A stretch of 64,000 nt of DNA from Chelonoidis abingdonii (GCF_003597395.2 NC_133776.1:37793609-37857608); one strand, 5' to 3'; shown: positions 33,078 to 46,539, numbered from the stretch's first letter. A program made the numbers and translations. Notes: generated by a model not told the origin, from the letters alone.

Positions 33078-36000
33078 AAGGATTCATGATTCCCCAGTGC
33101 AGCACAAAATATTTCATATAAATGCTGCAATTGTACACCAGCCTCTTGCTAAGAAGTGAAACAACAGTACCAAGTGCTTTGGCACATGAGCTAATATACA
33201 ACACTGTTAAAGTGGTTAAGTAGATAAACTTATAAATTGGCAGAGTGCATTCTCAGTTGATTTAAATACCATACAACTGAACCTACAAAGGTGAAAATCT
33301 AACTTTCCTGATGCGATTGGTTGATGCTAAACAAGGTTATATTCAAGGCCACATTCATGCTAACAGAACATTCTAAGTTCTACAGCTTTATGCAGAAAAG
33401 GTTTTTTAAGCAGGAAAAGAAGCTTGCTCATTTGAAAACAAAAACAACCCCAAATCCTCAAACATTAGTTTTGCAGAAGGGATGCAAAATCCAGTTGGAC
33501 CTCTGTGATGTTGATGTTTTATATTCAGTCAGAACGGTTTAATCTCGACCACATATTTGCTGGAGGGTAGGAGGAATGGTTTGACAATCTTCTCTTTTAT
33601 TCCAGTGAAATAAATCTGATGCCTTCTAGAGTAAAATGAGAGCAAGCCTGACCACCAAGAAAAGCTCTGTTCTGCATCTAGGCCAAAAGAAAATGTATAC
33701 ACGGTATTACATTTTCAATGTAAGGTCGTTTTGGTCTCATTTCATGAGTTTAATTTCTCATATCATCAATTCTATACATTTTTTGTAGACTGTACTTATA
33801 AAATGGGTAAAGCTTTCGCTAGTAAAATGTGAGTTCTGAGTTTCCCTCACTTTTTCATATGCAAATGCTTAGCTGATCTAAAGACTCTTGGAAGTTTGTC
33901 TAATGAGGTCTTGTGTTTTGCACAAAGAAGTGCCCTGTTCAGAAGACTGAAAGCAAGAATTCTTGTCTTAGAAATAATAATGCTAGTGTCAAGGTATGCA
34001 ATGGAAACTTGCCTCTGTTAGCTCTGATGTACATTCTGAATGCGTGTGTGTAGACTTGCACCATCAAAACTGACCTTTTGGTTTGTGGTGGGCATCAGGA
34101 GGCCTCTGTTGCTTCTGATCTGGGAATTAACGTGGTGAGATAGTCTTTTAAACACAACTATGCAAAAGAAAGTGTTCTCTCCTGGGTTTATGAAAAAGAA
34201 ATCTTGTAACTATTGACTATAGCCAAGATGGTAAAAGTTTCTGGTTAATAGGGAGTGCTATGGAAATTTACTTTCCCTGACAAACTATAAAAGGGTGGAA
34301 CCTGGAATTAGTCTCCTTATGATTTTTCCAAAATTACTTCTTAACATGCTTGTCAAAGGTGTCCCTTTCAGAAGACAGTCCCAGTATTGCCTTAATGCAG
34401 AGACTGTAATTTCTTTGTCCAGTGCCTCATTCAAGAATGAGGCCATTGATCCAAGATGTCACTTCAGTCCACACACCTTTTACACAGTTGCTCTGTGAAC
34501 CCATTCCACCATGTGCATTAAACAAGATAGTGAGAATAATAAAAGGCTTAGAGGTAAAAATTCTTGAATGGAATATCTCTGGGAGCACATATTGTGTTCA
34601 AATAACTTCATGTTGTTTTTGAACCATTGCAAGAGGCTGTTCATCCCTTTCAACAGACACTCGGGTACTATGATGCTGAGCATAGTATAAATGCCTAGAT
34701 ACACAGCTTTGCAGCTAGTGCACTAATAGTACCAAGGAGTAATGGTGCATTTTTAGTGTTTCCTTTTGCAGGTTTTACTGTTAGGCCGCAATGCTTTAGA
34801 ACTAGGAGAACTCGTATCAGTAAATGGGAGTTAAGCCCCCAGCTCCTATTAATTGATCCCCTAACTGTCCTTTGATGTTGTGCTGTTCCAAACCTTGAAA
34901 TTAATAAGTGTAACATTATTCATTCATACACTGATGGTGTGTCCTAGACTGTACTGAGAGATGAAGACAGAATCCCTGCCCTGAGAACACTATTATCTAA
35001 ATAGACAATATAATGCAAATATTTTTCATACCTTGAGAGTGTTTTTTACATTAGTTTATTTATAATGACAATAAAAAACATGGTGGCTCAACACTTTCAA
35101 ACTTGGATGCCCAAATTTAGGCATCCAGTGTGTGATCAGCACCTCCGGATATTATGTAGTTGGCTGAGTTACCACTCCTTGCGAGTAAAGCATGTTAGTT
35201 AATGGGTGGAATCAGGGGGGGTTTTAAATACAGGTTCCCCTGCGTCTCAGATAGCATCAGGGAAGACAGCATTGAAGAAGGAGTGATGGTCTCTTGCCAG
35301 AGAGTGACTCTGGGAGGCAGAATCTGTGTGGAGTGAGGTAGGGGTTGTTAGAGGCTCGAACTTTCACTGTTAATGAATTGGAGGGATTCTCGGGATTTAT
35401 CTCAGGCTGGAGAACTGATATGTATGCTAGTCGTTACTGCTCATAGTACAATCAACATGTTGGTTTCAAGAAAATCCACCAGCTCCATCTATATGTATCC
35501 TACCATTTCTGAAGTGAGTACATCCTTCCTGCCACTCCACTACATGCTGTGTTCCACAGCAACCATCCACCAATCTCCCTGTGATGGGATCTGCTGGCCT
35601 TTCAATTTCAAGGAGGAAAATCCAACTGGCAGAAAGCATTCTGCCCTGGAAATAAATTCGGTTACTCCTGTTCCTATAGCAGGGATGCATTCAGGCCCTG
35701 CAGAGGCTAAGACATTAGGCTTCCTGGGCTGGCAGGTAGCCCTTATTATCTTTCTGTTAACTTAGTGGTCTATATCTAATCTGTTCGCCTCCCCTGGGAA
35801 GAGGCATCACAGACAAACCATAGAAGGTCTCTCAGTGGCTAGCTGGACCTTTCTTTGTGACGGATTATTTGTCTTTATCTACTGTAACACTTTAACTGCA
35901 AAAGAACCTGACCTGGGGTCCTAAGTAAAGAGTTTCTGTCATCTTTGTTTTATTAATGGCCAAGTCAATAGTGCATCCCTGCAAAGGTGGAGACTTTGCT

Positions 36001-37306
36001 GCCAACCAGACCCCAGAGTCTTTATGGCAGGGATAGGTGACTCATGGGAAGACACAAAGGGCAGCACCAGCTAAAGGGGGGCATGTGACTGCCCCACGTG
36101 ACTCCTCCTCGCCCCGTCCCCAGGCCAGGTCCCCTGTGCTCTCCCTGTCTCCTGCCCATCCCACGTTACCTGCAGTGGGGGAGGGGGAAGGCTCTGTTCT
36201 CCCTCTGCACTGGAAACAGACTTCTGAGCTGTAGGGCTCTCTAGAACGGCAGCTCCTCCAGCAGGGATTTCCCTACAGACACACACACACCCAGTTTTAT
36301 GAACTAGTTGCATGCAGTGTTGCCAATTTACAGATTGTTTGGAAATTGGAATTGAAATTGAAACATTAATACACACTTTGAAAGCATATAAAGTGTATGA
36401 TAAATACATGTATCTGAAAAAGTATATAGATTTGAAAAGTATGAACATAGACTAGCTTCCTTATACAGCTGTCGTTTCAAATTATGATTTGTAAGCAAAG
36501 TCTAAATGAGCTTTCCCTGACAGCTAGTGATGAGCTAGAGGCAGGGGGAAAAGGCTTCAGGACCAGATTGTATTTACATTCAGACCTAATCTACCTAGAT
36601 ATTCAACAAATAGAACTGTGTTGCCCAAGTGATTTTGGCTGGGGTTGAGTTACAAATCACTTGAATTTGAGGGGAGGGGCGGTAATGCAATGTTGTTATT
36701 CTTATTGTATGAGTAAAGGGCAGTAGAACTGTACTTAGCCTGTGCTGATTGAGGGCATCAAGAGAGAGGGTGGGGACAGGTGTTTTGCTTGATAGTCTGC
36801 CTGAGTCACAAGTACTATTTGACCTGCCTCTCTCCACTGTTTAAAAAGTCTTTTGTTTTGTTAAGTGACCACTACAGCTGAAATCACTGATAATCAGGTC
36901 TAAGTGCTTAGACTGGGACAGCGTTTCTGTGGAAGAGACGGCCCAGTCTGCACTAGCAGCAAGGTTCCCCCACTGACAGTTCAGCTGAAATCACTGAGAG
37001 CTGGGTGGAACCTCAAGAGACCAACTTGCAGAGGTCACAGTGGCAGGTGACAGCAGAAGGTGATAGTGGAGGGCCACTGGCAACAGAACGATGAAGTGAA
37101 CGGTGGCACAATGAACAACAGTGGCCAGAGCGAACAGTGAGCAGCTGGAGGAATGAGCAATGTGCCTTCTTGCCCCCCACCTGGGAGGTGAACTCATGTG
37201 AAAGCACCTCTGAACTCTGAGTCTCCATTGACCAAGGACAACACCGGTGAGTGTTAATGAGGCAGTTAAGAATGCTGGAGACACAACACAGTTCCCGTGA
37301 ACAAAT
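33078..37306. other. Intergenic, no gene recognised
   Basis: About 4 kb without recognised coding potential. A 130-codon plus-strand frame at 35373-35765 has no recognised domain. A GC-rich island with CCCCGTCCCC-type words lies at about 36050-36260, followed by an (AC)7 run at 36279-36291. Confidence 0.4.
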
Positions 37307-37577
37307 ATGGCTGTGGCATCATACTTCCTATTTGAGCAAGAGATACCACACACTACAGACTGGAGGCCAATGTTAAGTGCATTGTCACTTATTCATCCTG
37401 AAGCTGAACATTGATTCCAAGCAAGACAAGCAAATGCTCACTGTCTTTCTGCAAGAAACTCAGCTGACTGGCTAGAAGCATGTGGTGCAAGAGTGAAAGA
37501 CTCAGCAGTTGAAAAAGTGAAGAACTCTCTCACCACATTCAAAAAAATTGCATACAAGGCTGATGAATGCACTGCTG
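37307..37577 (+). pseudogene. hAT-type transposase fragment (DUF4371/ZMYM-like, tentative)
   Basis: The frame beginning at ATG 37307 reads MAVASYFLFEQEIPHTTDWR, continues through one in-frame stop at about 37391, then DWLEACGARVKDSAVEKVKN and FKKIAYKADECT. The spacing IPHTT-(about 50)-LEA-G-x-V-(about 10)-VKNS-(about 10)-x-KADE resembles the start of the hAT/DUF4371 domain, where the final acidic residues precede T-D. If right, this is the N-terminal part of a cut-and-paste transposase or a domesticated relative. It is cut off at about 37577 by GC-rich sequence carrying the frame on as unrelated residues. Only one stop in ~90 codons is notable for this window. Confidence 0.4.
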
Positions 37578-38010
37578 CGTCGGAAGAGTTGCCAGCACAG
37601 GGCGCTGGCTCCTGCGAGCAGCAGCCCCATGCCGGTAGCAATTCTGGCTTGGCTATTCCACCCCCACTCCTGCCCTCCAGTGGGGCAGGACACAGACCCC
37701 AGGAGACGCAGCTGCGTGGAAGGACTGAAAGCAGTGCAGCCATGCCGGAGGAGGAGCCACTGGAGGCTGCCAGGCAGCCCCACGTTCTGCTCCTTTCGCA
37801 GCTGCACTTCCCTGCTGATGACTGTGCCCCCTCCAGGCATCTGGGGAGAGGTCATGTGACCTTTTTTGCCCCTCCCACTCATTGCCTCTGCCAGATGGTA
37901 TTCCACTTCCCCTCCCACAATGAAAACCAGGTTTGTTACAGAATGGGGCAGGGGATGGGCAAGCAGTATTCAGCCCTCTGTTTGCATGGGTGTGTTGTCT
38001 AACCCTAGCA
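37578..38010. repeat. GC-rich insert of unknown type
   Basis: An abrupt rise in GC directly after the transposase-like frame, with open frames on both strands and no recognised protein. It is probably another non-autonomous element, but its ends are not found. Confidence 0.3.
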
Positions 38011-40177
38011 GGCTGTGACTGGCTAGTGCAGATAAGGCCTTCTGATAATGAGCCTAGTTCTAGCCAGCCCACTCAGTACCTCTTTTAGGATCCACAACTT
38101 AAAAAATCCCTCATTAAGATATTCTGTTTCTAAACGAATGTAGGTTAAGCAGGCTCAATAACACAAGCTCATACTATCCCTTTGAGACCTATTACATATC
38201 AAGCATATCTAAAATTGCTGTAACAATAAATAGTGAATGGCTTGGTGCCATTCTTTCTACCCCATCCTTTTAAACTAATTAATAGGCACATTCATACATT
38301 TATTGCTAAGAGGCCAAATTCATTCGTTTCTGTGTACATTTTTATCATTATTATTATTATTTTCTTTCTCAGCTGAATTCTTTTTTTCAGATATTTTTCC
38401 TAAAGGAATTTAAACACACTGGAAAAGATTTTCTGATGTAGTCCTACACAATATATTTATTTATGCAGATAGTAGGTGATTTAGATTCAATCCTATGCCA
38501 CGATAATAAATGATAGCTTATAATGTTTAAAATGTTGCTTTTGAGACCGACTTTAAGAGACAGGCCCAGGAAATAGACCTTATTACAATACACTAAAAAC
38601 AAACAGTGGCCCAGAGAAGTAAAGAAAACAAGTTTTATATCTGGGCACTAGAATTCTCCCAGATGTCAGGGTCCATATGCCATGACTTTGTGTTTGGAGT
38701 AAGCTGAGGTCATAACTGCTACAAACCAGCCAATGAGTTTTATCTCTGCATTCCCACACTTTTTTGGTTCATAGGCATGAAAAAAAGAGTCATGTCTATG
38801 GGTCAAATTGTCTGTAGGTGTGAATGGTCAAATTAGTCAATAAGCTGTGCCCATTCACAACAGCAGAAAATTTGCCCCATAGATAGTACTGGCATATGCA
38901 TTAAAAAGATGAAGTCCTTTTTAGCCACAGAACTAGCTCAGCATTGACATCATCAGTGCAAGCTTCACCTTACTGTCCAGGCAGTGGAGTGGTGTCACCT
39001 CATTATGAAAGGTGGGGGAGTACCAAGAGTGAGAATGCATTATACTACAGCCTAAAAGTGAGGGGCACATGTCCCCTCATCCCCCTGATATACTTGCCCC
39101 CCCCTCCCAGTTTCACAGTTTAATGTTAACTCTGAATCCTAGTGACTGTATGCAAAAAGCAGATTTTCAAGTAATTAAGATGCATACTTTTCACATGGAT
39201 ATACCACAATTATATGTGAAAATCAAAGATTTGCATATGCAAATAGGCCAATAAATTGAGGACATAAATAACACTGATAGTAAAATTGCCCTAAGTCATC
39301 TTTTCCCCACTGAGTTATGCTGACAGTAACAGTAACTTTAATAATGAAAGTTTATTTATTACATAAACCCCATTTTCTGCACTCTTATCTTATCTTTCTT
39401 TGGCATAAACTGCTTGGCAATTTCTCTTTAACTACAAAACCCAAGGGAATTATATTAAACTGAGATGAGAAATTAACATGCAGAAATAATATCAGTGATT
39501 TAAATGGATTTACTTCTAAAATAACCTAGAGAATATATTTCCTCCAAGCACGCATAAAGGGAAACCAAATGAAACCATATTTTGAAAGAATGTAGTTAAT
39601 TATTGTTATTTTTGCCTTTGCATTGGCTTTGGCTTTTAGTTTAAAGCTGTGTCACATAATCAACAAAATGATTTTCCCACAGCTGTAATGGAAACACTTG
39701 CTGGCATTAGACAAGGATGTGTTAATCAGGGTGAGAAAGATTACATTCATTCAAGCTCTGCTTGCTTTCTGTGGTCATTGTTAGAGATTGGTGCTTCTAA
39801 TTTGCAAAAATCTACAGCTCAGTAAACATCATTATTTTCAAACTGTCAGTGTTTCTATAAATTTGAATGAATAGAAAAAAGTGGCAGACAGTGACTAAAG
39901 GAGATGTTGATATATGTATAAATGTGAAATCATTACCCATACTAAAAGTGACAAGACGTGGAACAACATTATGTGCCCAGATACAAATCTATAGTACAAG
40001 TGGGCCTGCATTATTGGCACCACTGATTTCTGTGAATCTAATTTAGAGGAACATAAAAGATCCAGTATCAGCTCTACGACATCTGCAAATGCAGCCAGTT
40101 GGTAGTTTGTTGTGTTTTTTCTCATTATTTACCTAGTATGCTACATAATCCAAGGGCTAAATTCTCTGCTGGTGTTC
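38011..40177. other. AT-rich intergenic DNA, no gene recognised
   Basis: No gene was recognised. The part 39430-39830 is free of recognised repeats and rich in homeodomain- and POU-like words (TTAATTATTG, TTTGCATTGGC). It is a candidate conserved non-coding element only. Confidence 0.35.
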
Positions 40178-41612
40178 ACAGAATCACAGAAATGTAGGGC
40201 TGGAAGGGACAGTGAGAGGTCAGGAAGTCTAGCGCTCTGCAGTGACGGAGCACCAAGTAAGACTAGACCATCCCAGCCAGGTGCTCATCTAATCTGTTTT
40301 TAAAAGTCTTCAATGATGAGGATTCCACAATCTCCCTTGGAAGCCTGTTCCAGAGCTTAAATATTCTAATAGTCAGAAAGTTTTTCCTAATATCTAATCT
40401 CAATCTCCCTTGCTGTAGATTAAACCCATTACTTCTTGTCCTACCTTCAGTGGACACAGAGAACAAATTGATGACCATTCTCTTTATAACAGCCCTTAAT
40501 ATATTTGAAAACTGTTATCAGGTTCCCCTTCAGCCTTCTTTTCTCAAGATTAAACATGCCCAGTTCTTTAAATCTTTCCACATTTTTTGTTGTTCTGCTC
40601 TGGACTCTCCAATTTGTCCACATTGTTCCTGAAGTATGGCACCCAGAATTAGACACAATACTTCAGGTGAGGCCTCACCAGTGTCAAACAGAGTAGGACA
40701 GTTACCTCCATGTTTTACATACAACACTTCTATTAGTACACCCCAAAATGATATTAGTCTTTTTTGCAACTGCATCACATTCTTGACTCTTGAACCACTG
40801 TAACCCCCTGATCTTTTTCAGCAGTACTACCACCTAGCCAGTTCTCCATTTTGTAGTTTGTGCATTTGACTTTTCTTTCCTAAGAGTAATACTTTGCACT
40901 TACCTTTATCAACTCATCTTGTTGATTTTAAACCAATGCTTCAATATGTCAAGGTCATTTTGAATTCTAACACTGGCCTTCAAAGTGCTTGCAACGCCTC
41001 CCAACTTGGTATCATCTGCAAGCTTTATAAGCACGCTGGCTATTCCATCATCCAAATTGTTAATGAAAATGTTGAATAGTACTGGACCCAGTACTGACCC
41101 TTGAGAGACACCAGTAGATACACCCTGTCAAATTGAAAGAGAACTATTGATAAATATTCTTTGAGTACGATCTTTCAACTAATTGTGCACGCACCTCATA
41201 GTAATTTCATCTAGACCATATTTCTCTAGTTTGCTTACGAGTGTGTTATGTGGGACTGTATCAAAAGCCTTATACTAAAATCAAGATTTGATTAATAGTG
41301 ACCAGATACTCAACACAGTTAATATTGCGTTCTTTCCCTCTTGTTGTTAATATTAATTGTGTTGAGTACCTGGTCACCATTAATGTTTTTAGTGAAGACT
41401 GAAGCAAAATAGGCATCAAATACTTCTGCCTTCATAATGTCATCCATTATTAGCTCTGCTTCCTCGTTAAGGAGCAGACTTACACTTTCCTTCTTCTTTC
41501 TCTTGTCCCAATGTATTTAAAACACTTCTTACCGGCGTTTATGTCCTTTGCTACGTGTAATTCATTTTGTGCCTTAGTCTTTCTGATCTTATTCCCTACT
41601 AGCTTGTGCTAT
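40178..41612 (-). mobile_element. CR1 LINE, 5'-truncated, degraded
   Basis: Antisense CR1. The plus strand starts with the inverted tail CACAGAATCACAGAAATG and GGGCTGGAAGGGACAG. On the minus strand the C-terminal ORF2 part is readable at 40263-40656 (LEKRRLKGNLITVFKYIKGC; RKNFLTIRIFKLWNRLP; LKTFKNRLDEHLAGM). The reverse transcriptase catalytic region lies at about 40990-41120 (GVSQGSVLGPVLFNIF, then KLADDTKLGG with the ADD box). Upstream sequence continues to about 41612. Stops and indels are frequent. It is interrupted or rearranged at 41291-41384 by an inverted repeat. Confidence 0.85.
41291..41384. repeat. 36-bp inverted repeat replacing part of CR1
   Basis: The arm 41291-41326 (ATTAATAGTGACCAGATACT...) is complementary in reverse to 41349-41384 at 33 of 36 positions, with a 22-nt spacer. 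It sits at a discontinuity in the CR1 reading. Confidence 0.7.
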
Positions 41613-42654
41613 TCAAATATTCAAAACTGCTGGAACTAATATTATAGACATCACTGGGCCAAACACTGCCTAGACTTCAGGAAATAATCATGAAATGACA
41701 AAAGTTTAATATCCATTAAATAACAGGGGTCAGTGTTCACAGTCTCCTGCATGGCTAGTTACAGGAAAAAGCAAGCTCCAAAGCTAAAATCCCTTCCATG
41801 AGAATTGTTTGCTGCCAGCCCCCTCCTCTCTATAAACAAGGGCTGTTAACTTGGTGCCATAGATTGTCTCAGATGTGGAGGCACCATGCCGGCTGAAGCG
41901 GTCTCACAGACGGCTGGGCTCCAAACCTTTTTCCCTTTTTATGTTACAGCATTGAACATTTAGTCTGTTAAAATATTAATTATACTTAATTCAGATTCCT
42001 CCACGTTCACCCGTGTAATTAGAGCTGTCTCACTGGCAAGAGTAAGGGGGAGAAAAGCTGGTAGAATCGGACACTAAAGAAAATCTCCATTGTTTTATGC
42101 AACAGTCTAAAATAACTGATTAGAAAGAAGGGCATATTGCTAAATTTAAGATACACATTTTTGGTTTTTGGCAAAAAACTAATAATCGGAAAGGCAATTG
42201 CCATCTTGGTACTTGGCAAAGTGACACAGTTCCCATTGCAATACACTGCAAAGCAGAAGTATGTCAAAGTTGTAAAGTTCTCTGTTTTTAAAAGAATGAA
42301 GGTTTCATCTCATGCTTTTCATATATTCGAAGGGAACTGCATTCACTTTCCAATCCAGGCCTAATTCTGCACTATGCAGATATAAAAAAAGGTGACAGAT
42401 ATTTCTAAATATGGCTTTGCAAATTCATTTTTTATCATAGCACGAACATAGAAATTCCTGGTTGGAGTTTCTGTGCAGAATCACAGTGAAATAATTAATT
42501 TTATTAATGTAAGAAGTAAAAAAACTATTTTTTTTCATTTTTCCTTTAAGTGCAAATTAATAGCAGTTAAGACTTTGTGCCTAAAGTGCTGAAATAAATA
42601 GGAGCTCAGTGAGATGGGGAAAAGTTGTGATGTGAAAAATCACATCTGCATCTA
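41613..42654. other. Intergenic, no gene recognised
   Basis: Nothing recognisable was seen. Confidence 0.35.
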
Positions 42655-42841
42655 CACCTCTACCCTGATATAATGCCGTCCTTGGGGCCAAAAAATCTTA
42701 CCGCTTTATAGGTGAAACCACGTTATATTGAACTTACTTTGATCCGCCGGAGCACGCAGCCCCACTCCCCCAGAGCTCTGCTTTACCGCGTTATAACCAA
42801 ATTCATGTTATATCGGGTCACATTATATCAGGGTAGAAGTG
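42655..42841. mobile_element. Tc1/mariner-like MITE (TA target)
   Basis: TIRs CACCTCTACCCTGATATAAT and ATTATATCAGGGTAGAAGTG bound 187 bp and are flanked by TA on both sides (42653-42654 and 42842-42843), as for Tc1/mariner insertion. Subterminal CGTTATA/TATAACC motifs repeat inward. There is no transposase. Confidence 0.75.
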
Positions 42842-43441
42842 TATTTATTTGCACCTAATTTGCTGTGTATTTGAGACTTAAACAGACTCCTGAACTTTGT
42901 CTCTGCTCTGCCACTCACCAGCTCCCGGTGATATATCTGCTTTTGCTAGCTCCATAAAACCCTCATTGTTTCAAATGAGGCATTACCATGTTTGATAACA
43001 TTCTGCTTCAACTCATTCACTAAACCCATCTTCATTGGAGGATAATATACACCTTTGGGGGAGTGGCCTTTAGCAGTGGATAGGTTGTGTAAGTTCTTGT
43101 CTGTCTTTTAGAAAAGGGCAAAGTGAAATACAGTAACATTGCTAACAATAATTAAAGAGATGTGGGAAGAGAAGTTTCACAATCAGCAGATGCCTCTGCA
43201 TATAAGCTCAGAACTTATATATTGTAGGTACCATTTGGGGTAGAAAAATAAACAGCTCACAGCATCTGTGGCAAGCATGTGTCTCCTATTCGTGTGCTTT
43301 AAGTAGAAGGTGGTCAAACTCCTACTACTCCACTCCAGTCTAGAAATGTTCAGCATTGGCCCAACTCTGCACCCATCAGCTTATGTGGGAGCAAAGTTAG
43401 GCAATGCTGAGCACTTTTGAAAATCCTGCACTAAACAGCTG
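42842..43441. other. Intergenic, no gene recognised
   Basis: Nothing recognisable was seen beyond a GCAATGCTGAGCACTTTTGA piece at about 43402, shared in style with about 46755. Confidence 0.35.
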
Positions 43442-43610
43442 CATGCCTCACTTTCCCGTCTGGAAAATGGGAGTAATATTCCTTTCTCCTACCCTTTGCT
43501 GACTGTAAGATCCTTGGGGCAGGTACTATCTTTTATTATGTGCATGTAGAGTGACCAACACAGTGAAGCCCTGATTTTTAGTTGGGGCCTTTAGACAATA
43601 TAATAATAAA
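43442..43610 (+). mobile_element. MIR-type SINE, 3' part
   Basis: ATGCCTCACTTTCCCGTCTG, GAAAATGGGAGTAATATTCC, GACTGTAAGATCCTTGGGGC, and AAGCCCTGATTTTTAGTTGG in the family's order. Confidence 0.65.
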
Positions 43611-44918
43611 CTGACCCCAAATGGTATTACAGGTGCTGTGCACCTCTCAGGATCAGACCTACTGTGGTCCCTTATGAAGTCTACTATCCATTTCAGCAAA
43701 GTTTTATTTTGCCTGAAGTTATTTATGCTGAAATATGTAACAAGGCAAACAAAGACAGCAGTGCAGGGATGAATGCATTTAGGCTGGAAGGGGTTCAGGA
43801 TTCTCTTTGTAGTTTATCTTCAGTTTAGAAGAGTAAATAGAGCTGTTCTGAAGATGCATAAACACAGCCTAGTCAAGCACTGAAATCTAGGTCAGAGTTT
43901 CACTTCTGTCAAGGGACCTCATTACATATATTAGGGAGAATGTTTGTCAATTTCAGAAATAGGTAAAAAATATCTCAGGAGCTGTATAATGCAATAAAAC
44001 AGGGGTATACAAAATCAATGATATTGCACATTTATAGGCCAACTTACAGGTTTAATTAGTTTGCATATAGAATTCTGTTTTGTCCTGAGATTTAAAAAAG
44101 AAAATGATCCATTGCTAATTAATTGCAGACTGTTAAGATATCCCTTAGTAATTGAGATGGAAAGCTTAGTCTTGGTTTTCCAGCAGTTTAATTCTAAGTT
44201 TTTATTCCTAATGGGGCTTGGCAACATTTGGCATCAGTTGCTAAATTGCCCTACTGTATTTATGCTAAATTATTGAACCATCAGACTGGTGTCAGCATCA
44301 GATAAGCTATTAGCATAGTTTTCAGGTTAAAAAGGGATTAGCAGATCCATGGTAATTTGAATTGGAATCATATTATATGTATTTTGAGAGGTATGAACCC
44401 ATTCTATATACGAGTCCTCATTTTGAGGCTACCCTTTCAAGCTAGAGCAAACATATGAAAAAGGCTCAAAGAAAAAGCACTCAATTTTCCTTGTAAGTTT
44501 CTGTAGGTCTTGTTGTTGCTAACTACTGGAGATTTCTGTGTACAGCTTTATTGCCAGCAAATCAGCTTCTTGTGTTGTCTTCCCACCGATTAATAAATCA
44601 TCATCTCTTGCACTATTTGTTCATTTAACTTTTAAAAGTTGAGTGTTTATGAAATGTGCCAGATTGGGAGCCTGAACAACAGGTCTTCCATGTAGCCACA
44701 GATCAAATACAGCATAGGCTGTAGTTGTGCAAGTATTCCCATTGTTCTGCAAATGTGTCTCCTGTGATGTGGAGTGGGTGAGTTTAGTTCAGCCTTCATG
44801 CCTGTTGAATATTTACTAGATCTATCCTCTAGAGCTGACAATAAGTATGCCACTTATAGTGGCATTTTTGTGATGTGGAGGTTGGCCCACTGTGAATTGG
44901 AGTGAGGCCAAAAACTCA
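43611..44918. other. AT-rich intergenic DNA, no gene recognised
   Basis: Nothing recognisable was seen. Confidence 0.35.
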
Positions 44919-46106
44919 GGGTACGTCTACACTGCACGATTATTTCGAATTAGCTTAAACCGATATTACAAAACAGATCTAATAAAATCGGTTTAGCGCG
45001 TCCACAGTGGGATCACGAAATCGATTGTTTGCGTCCATGGTCCAAAAGCTACCATCGATTTCAGAGCGGTGCACTGTGGGTAGCTGTTCCTCAGCTATCC
45101 CATAGTTCCCACTTCCGGTTGAGAGCACAGTGCCTGATGGGGCAGAAACATTGCCCTGGGTGGTGCTGGGTACAGCCTCACCCCTCCCTTTGTGAAGCAG
45201 CAGACAACCCTTTGGCACCTTTTTCCCGGAGTGCATTGAGCAAACGCATAGCACAGCAATCATGGACCCTGAGATCACAAACAGTATCCTGACCGTTGTC
45301 AACACCTTCACGTACTCTCTGCCAGCAGCATTCAGTACACAGAGGTGACATTTACAGTACTCAAGGAATATTTATTTACTTCTCTTTCACGTGCTGGGGG
45401 GGTGGGAAGAGACTGACGAGCTGTTCGTGAACCACGCAAGACACCGTGTATTAGCTACCAGACATTGGGCGCTCAGCCAAGAATGCAATTAGTTTCAGAG
45501 ACTGCTGTGGAGACTGGTAGCTGTGTCCTCATTACCCCCTCCCTCCATGAGCATCCGTTTGAGTCTCTGGCTTCCCGTTACGGTTGTCATGCACCGCTGT
45601 GTATCACTGGAGGTTTATTTTTCAAACGCTTTGGCATTTCCTGTTCTTTAACGGAGCTCTGATAAACAGATTTGTCTCACCATACAGCGATCAGATTTAG
45701 TATCTCCCATAAGGTTCAATGCAGGAGCTACTTTTGCATTTGAACTGCATCGCCACCCGTGCTGATCAGAGCTCGGACACGTGAAAGCAGGAAATGTCAT
45801 TCTAAAGGTCTCGGGGCTTTCCTGTTTACCGGCACTCCGCATCCGAGTTCGGATTGCGGACCAGAGCGGTCAGTGGTGCACTGTGGGATACTCTGAGAGG
45901 CCAATAATGTCGATTCGTCCACACGAACCCTAATCCGAGTTATCACTTTCGAATTTAGCGCTACTCCTCTCGTCTGGGAGGAGTTCCGAAATCGATTTAA
46001 GGAGCCGTTTAACTCGATATTAATGACGACGTCGTGTGAACAGGTACAGCGTTAAATCGGTATATCGGCCATTAAACCGATTTAAAGTCGCAGTGTAGAC
46101 CTGGCC
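44919..46106. mobile_element. Harbinger-like non-autonomous transposon (1.2 kb)
   Basis: TIRs GGGTACGTCTACACTGC and GCAGTGTAGACCTGGCC bound 1188 bp, with TCA on both flanks (44916-44918 and 46107-46109), consistent with a 3-bp duplication. Subterminal inverted words repeat at both ends (TTAAACCGAT near 44955 and 46070, ATCGGTTTA near 44988). The centre, including a 110-codon minus-strand frame at 44979-45311, has no recognised transposase or SANT/Myb domain. The superfamily call rests on TIR and duplication length and is not certain. Confidence 0.65.
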
Positions 46107-46539
46107 TCACTCACATAGGCCACAGAACAGCTGTCAGATGGTAATTACGTGCAGTCACTACCAAATGGGCTGGATTCAAACTGGCAGGAGCAGACTAAGA
46201 GTAAATGGGGCATGGATGCACAAAAATGTGAAATCCCAAGCCCAGTCATACAAATCCCATTGGGGTGTGCGAAACCAGAGTAAAAAATTCTCCAGTACCA
46301 AAAATATATAGAAACATTGTATTGCTATGCCACCTATCTCTTTTCCTCTATTAGCCCCACTGTGCACAGAAACACAGGGCTCTTGTGTGCTGTCTCAGCA
46401 TAAGGTCACCCCAGTTACTTAATTATTTCACCTGGTTTGACATAAAATCAAACCTTTGTGTATTGTACAACATACAGTGAGAGCAGAATTCTGATTTCAT
46501 AGTGCTTCACATCCCCTTTGCACAAAAGTTAAAGACTAC

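Noticed and set aside
44979..45311. 110-codon minus-strand frame as a transposase
   Set aside because: No catalytic or DNA-binding motif is visible, and a plus-strand frame of similar length overlaps it.
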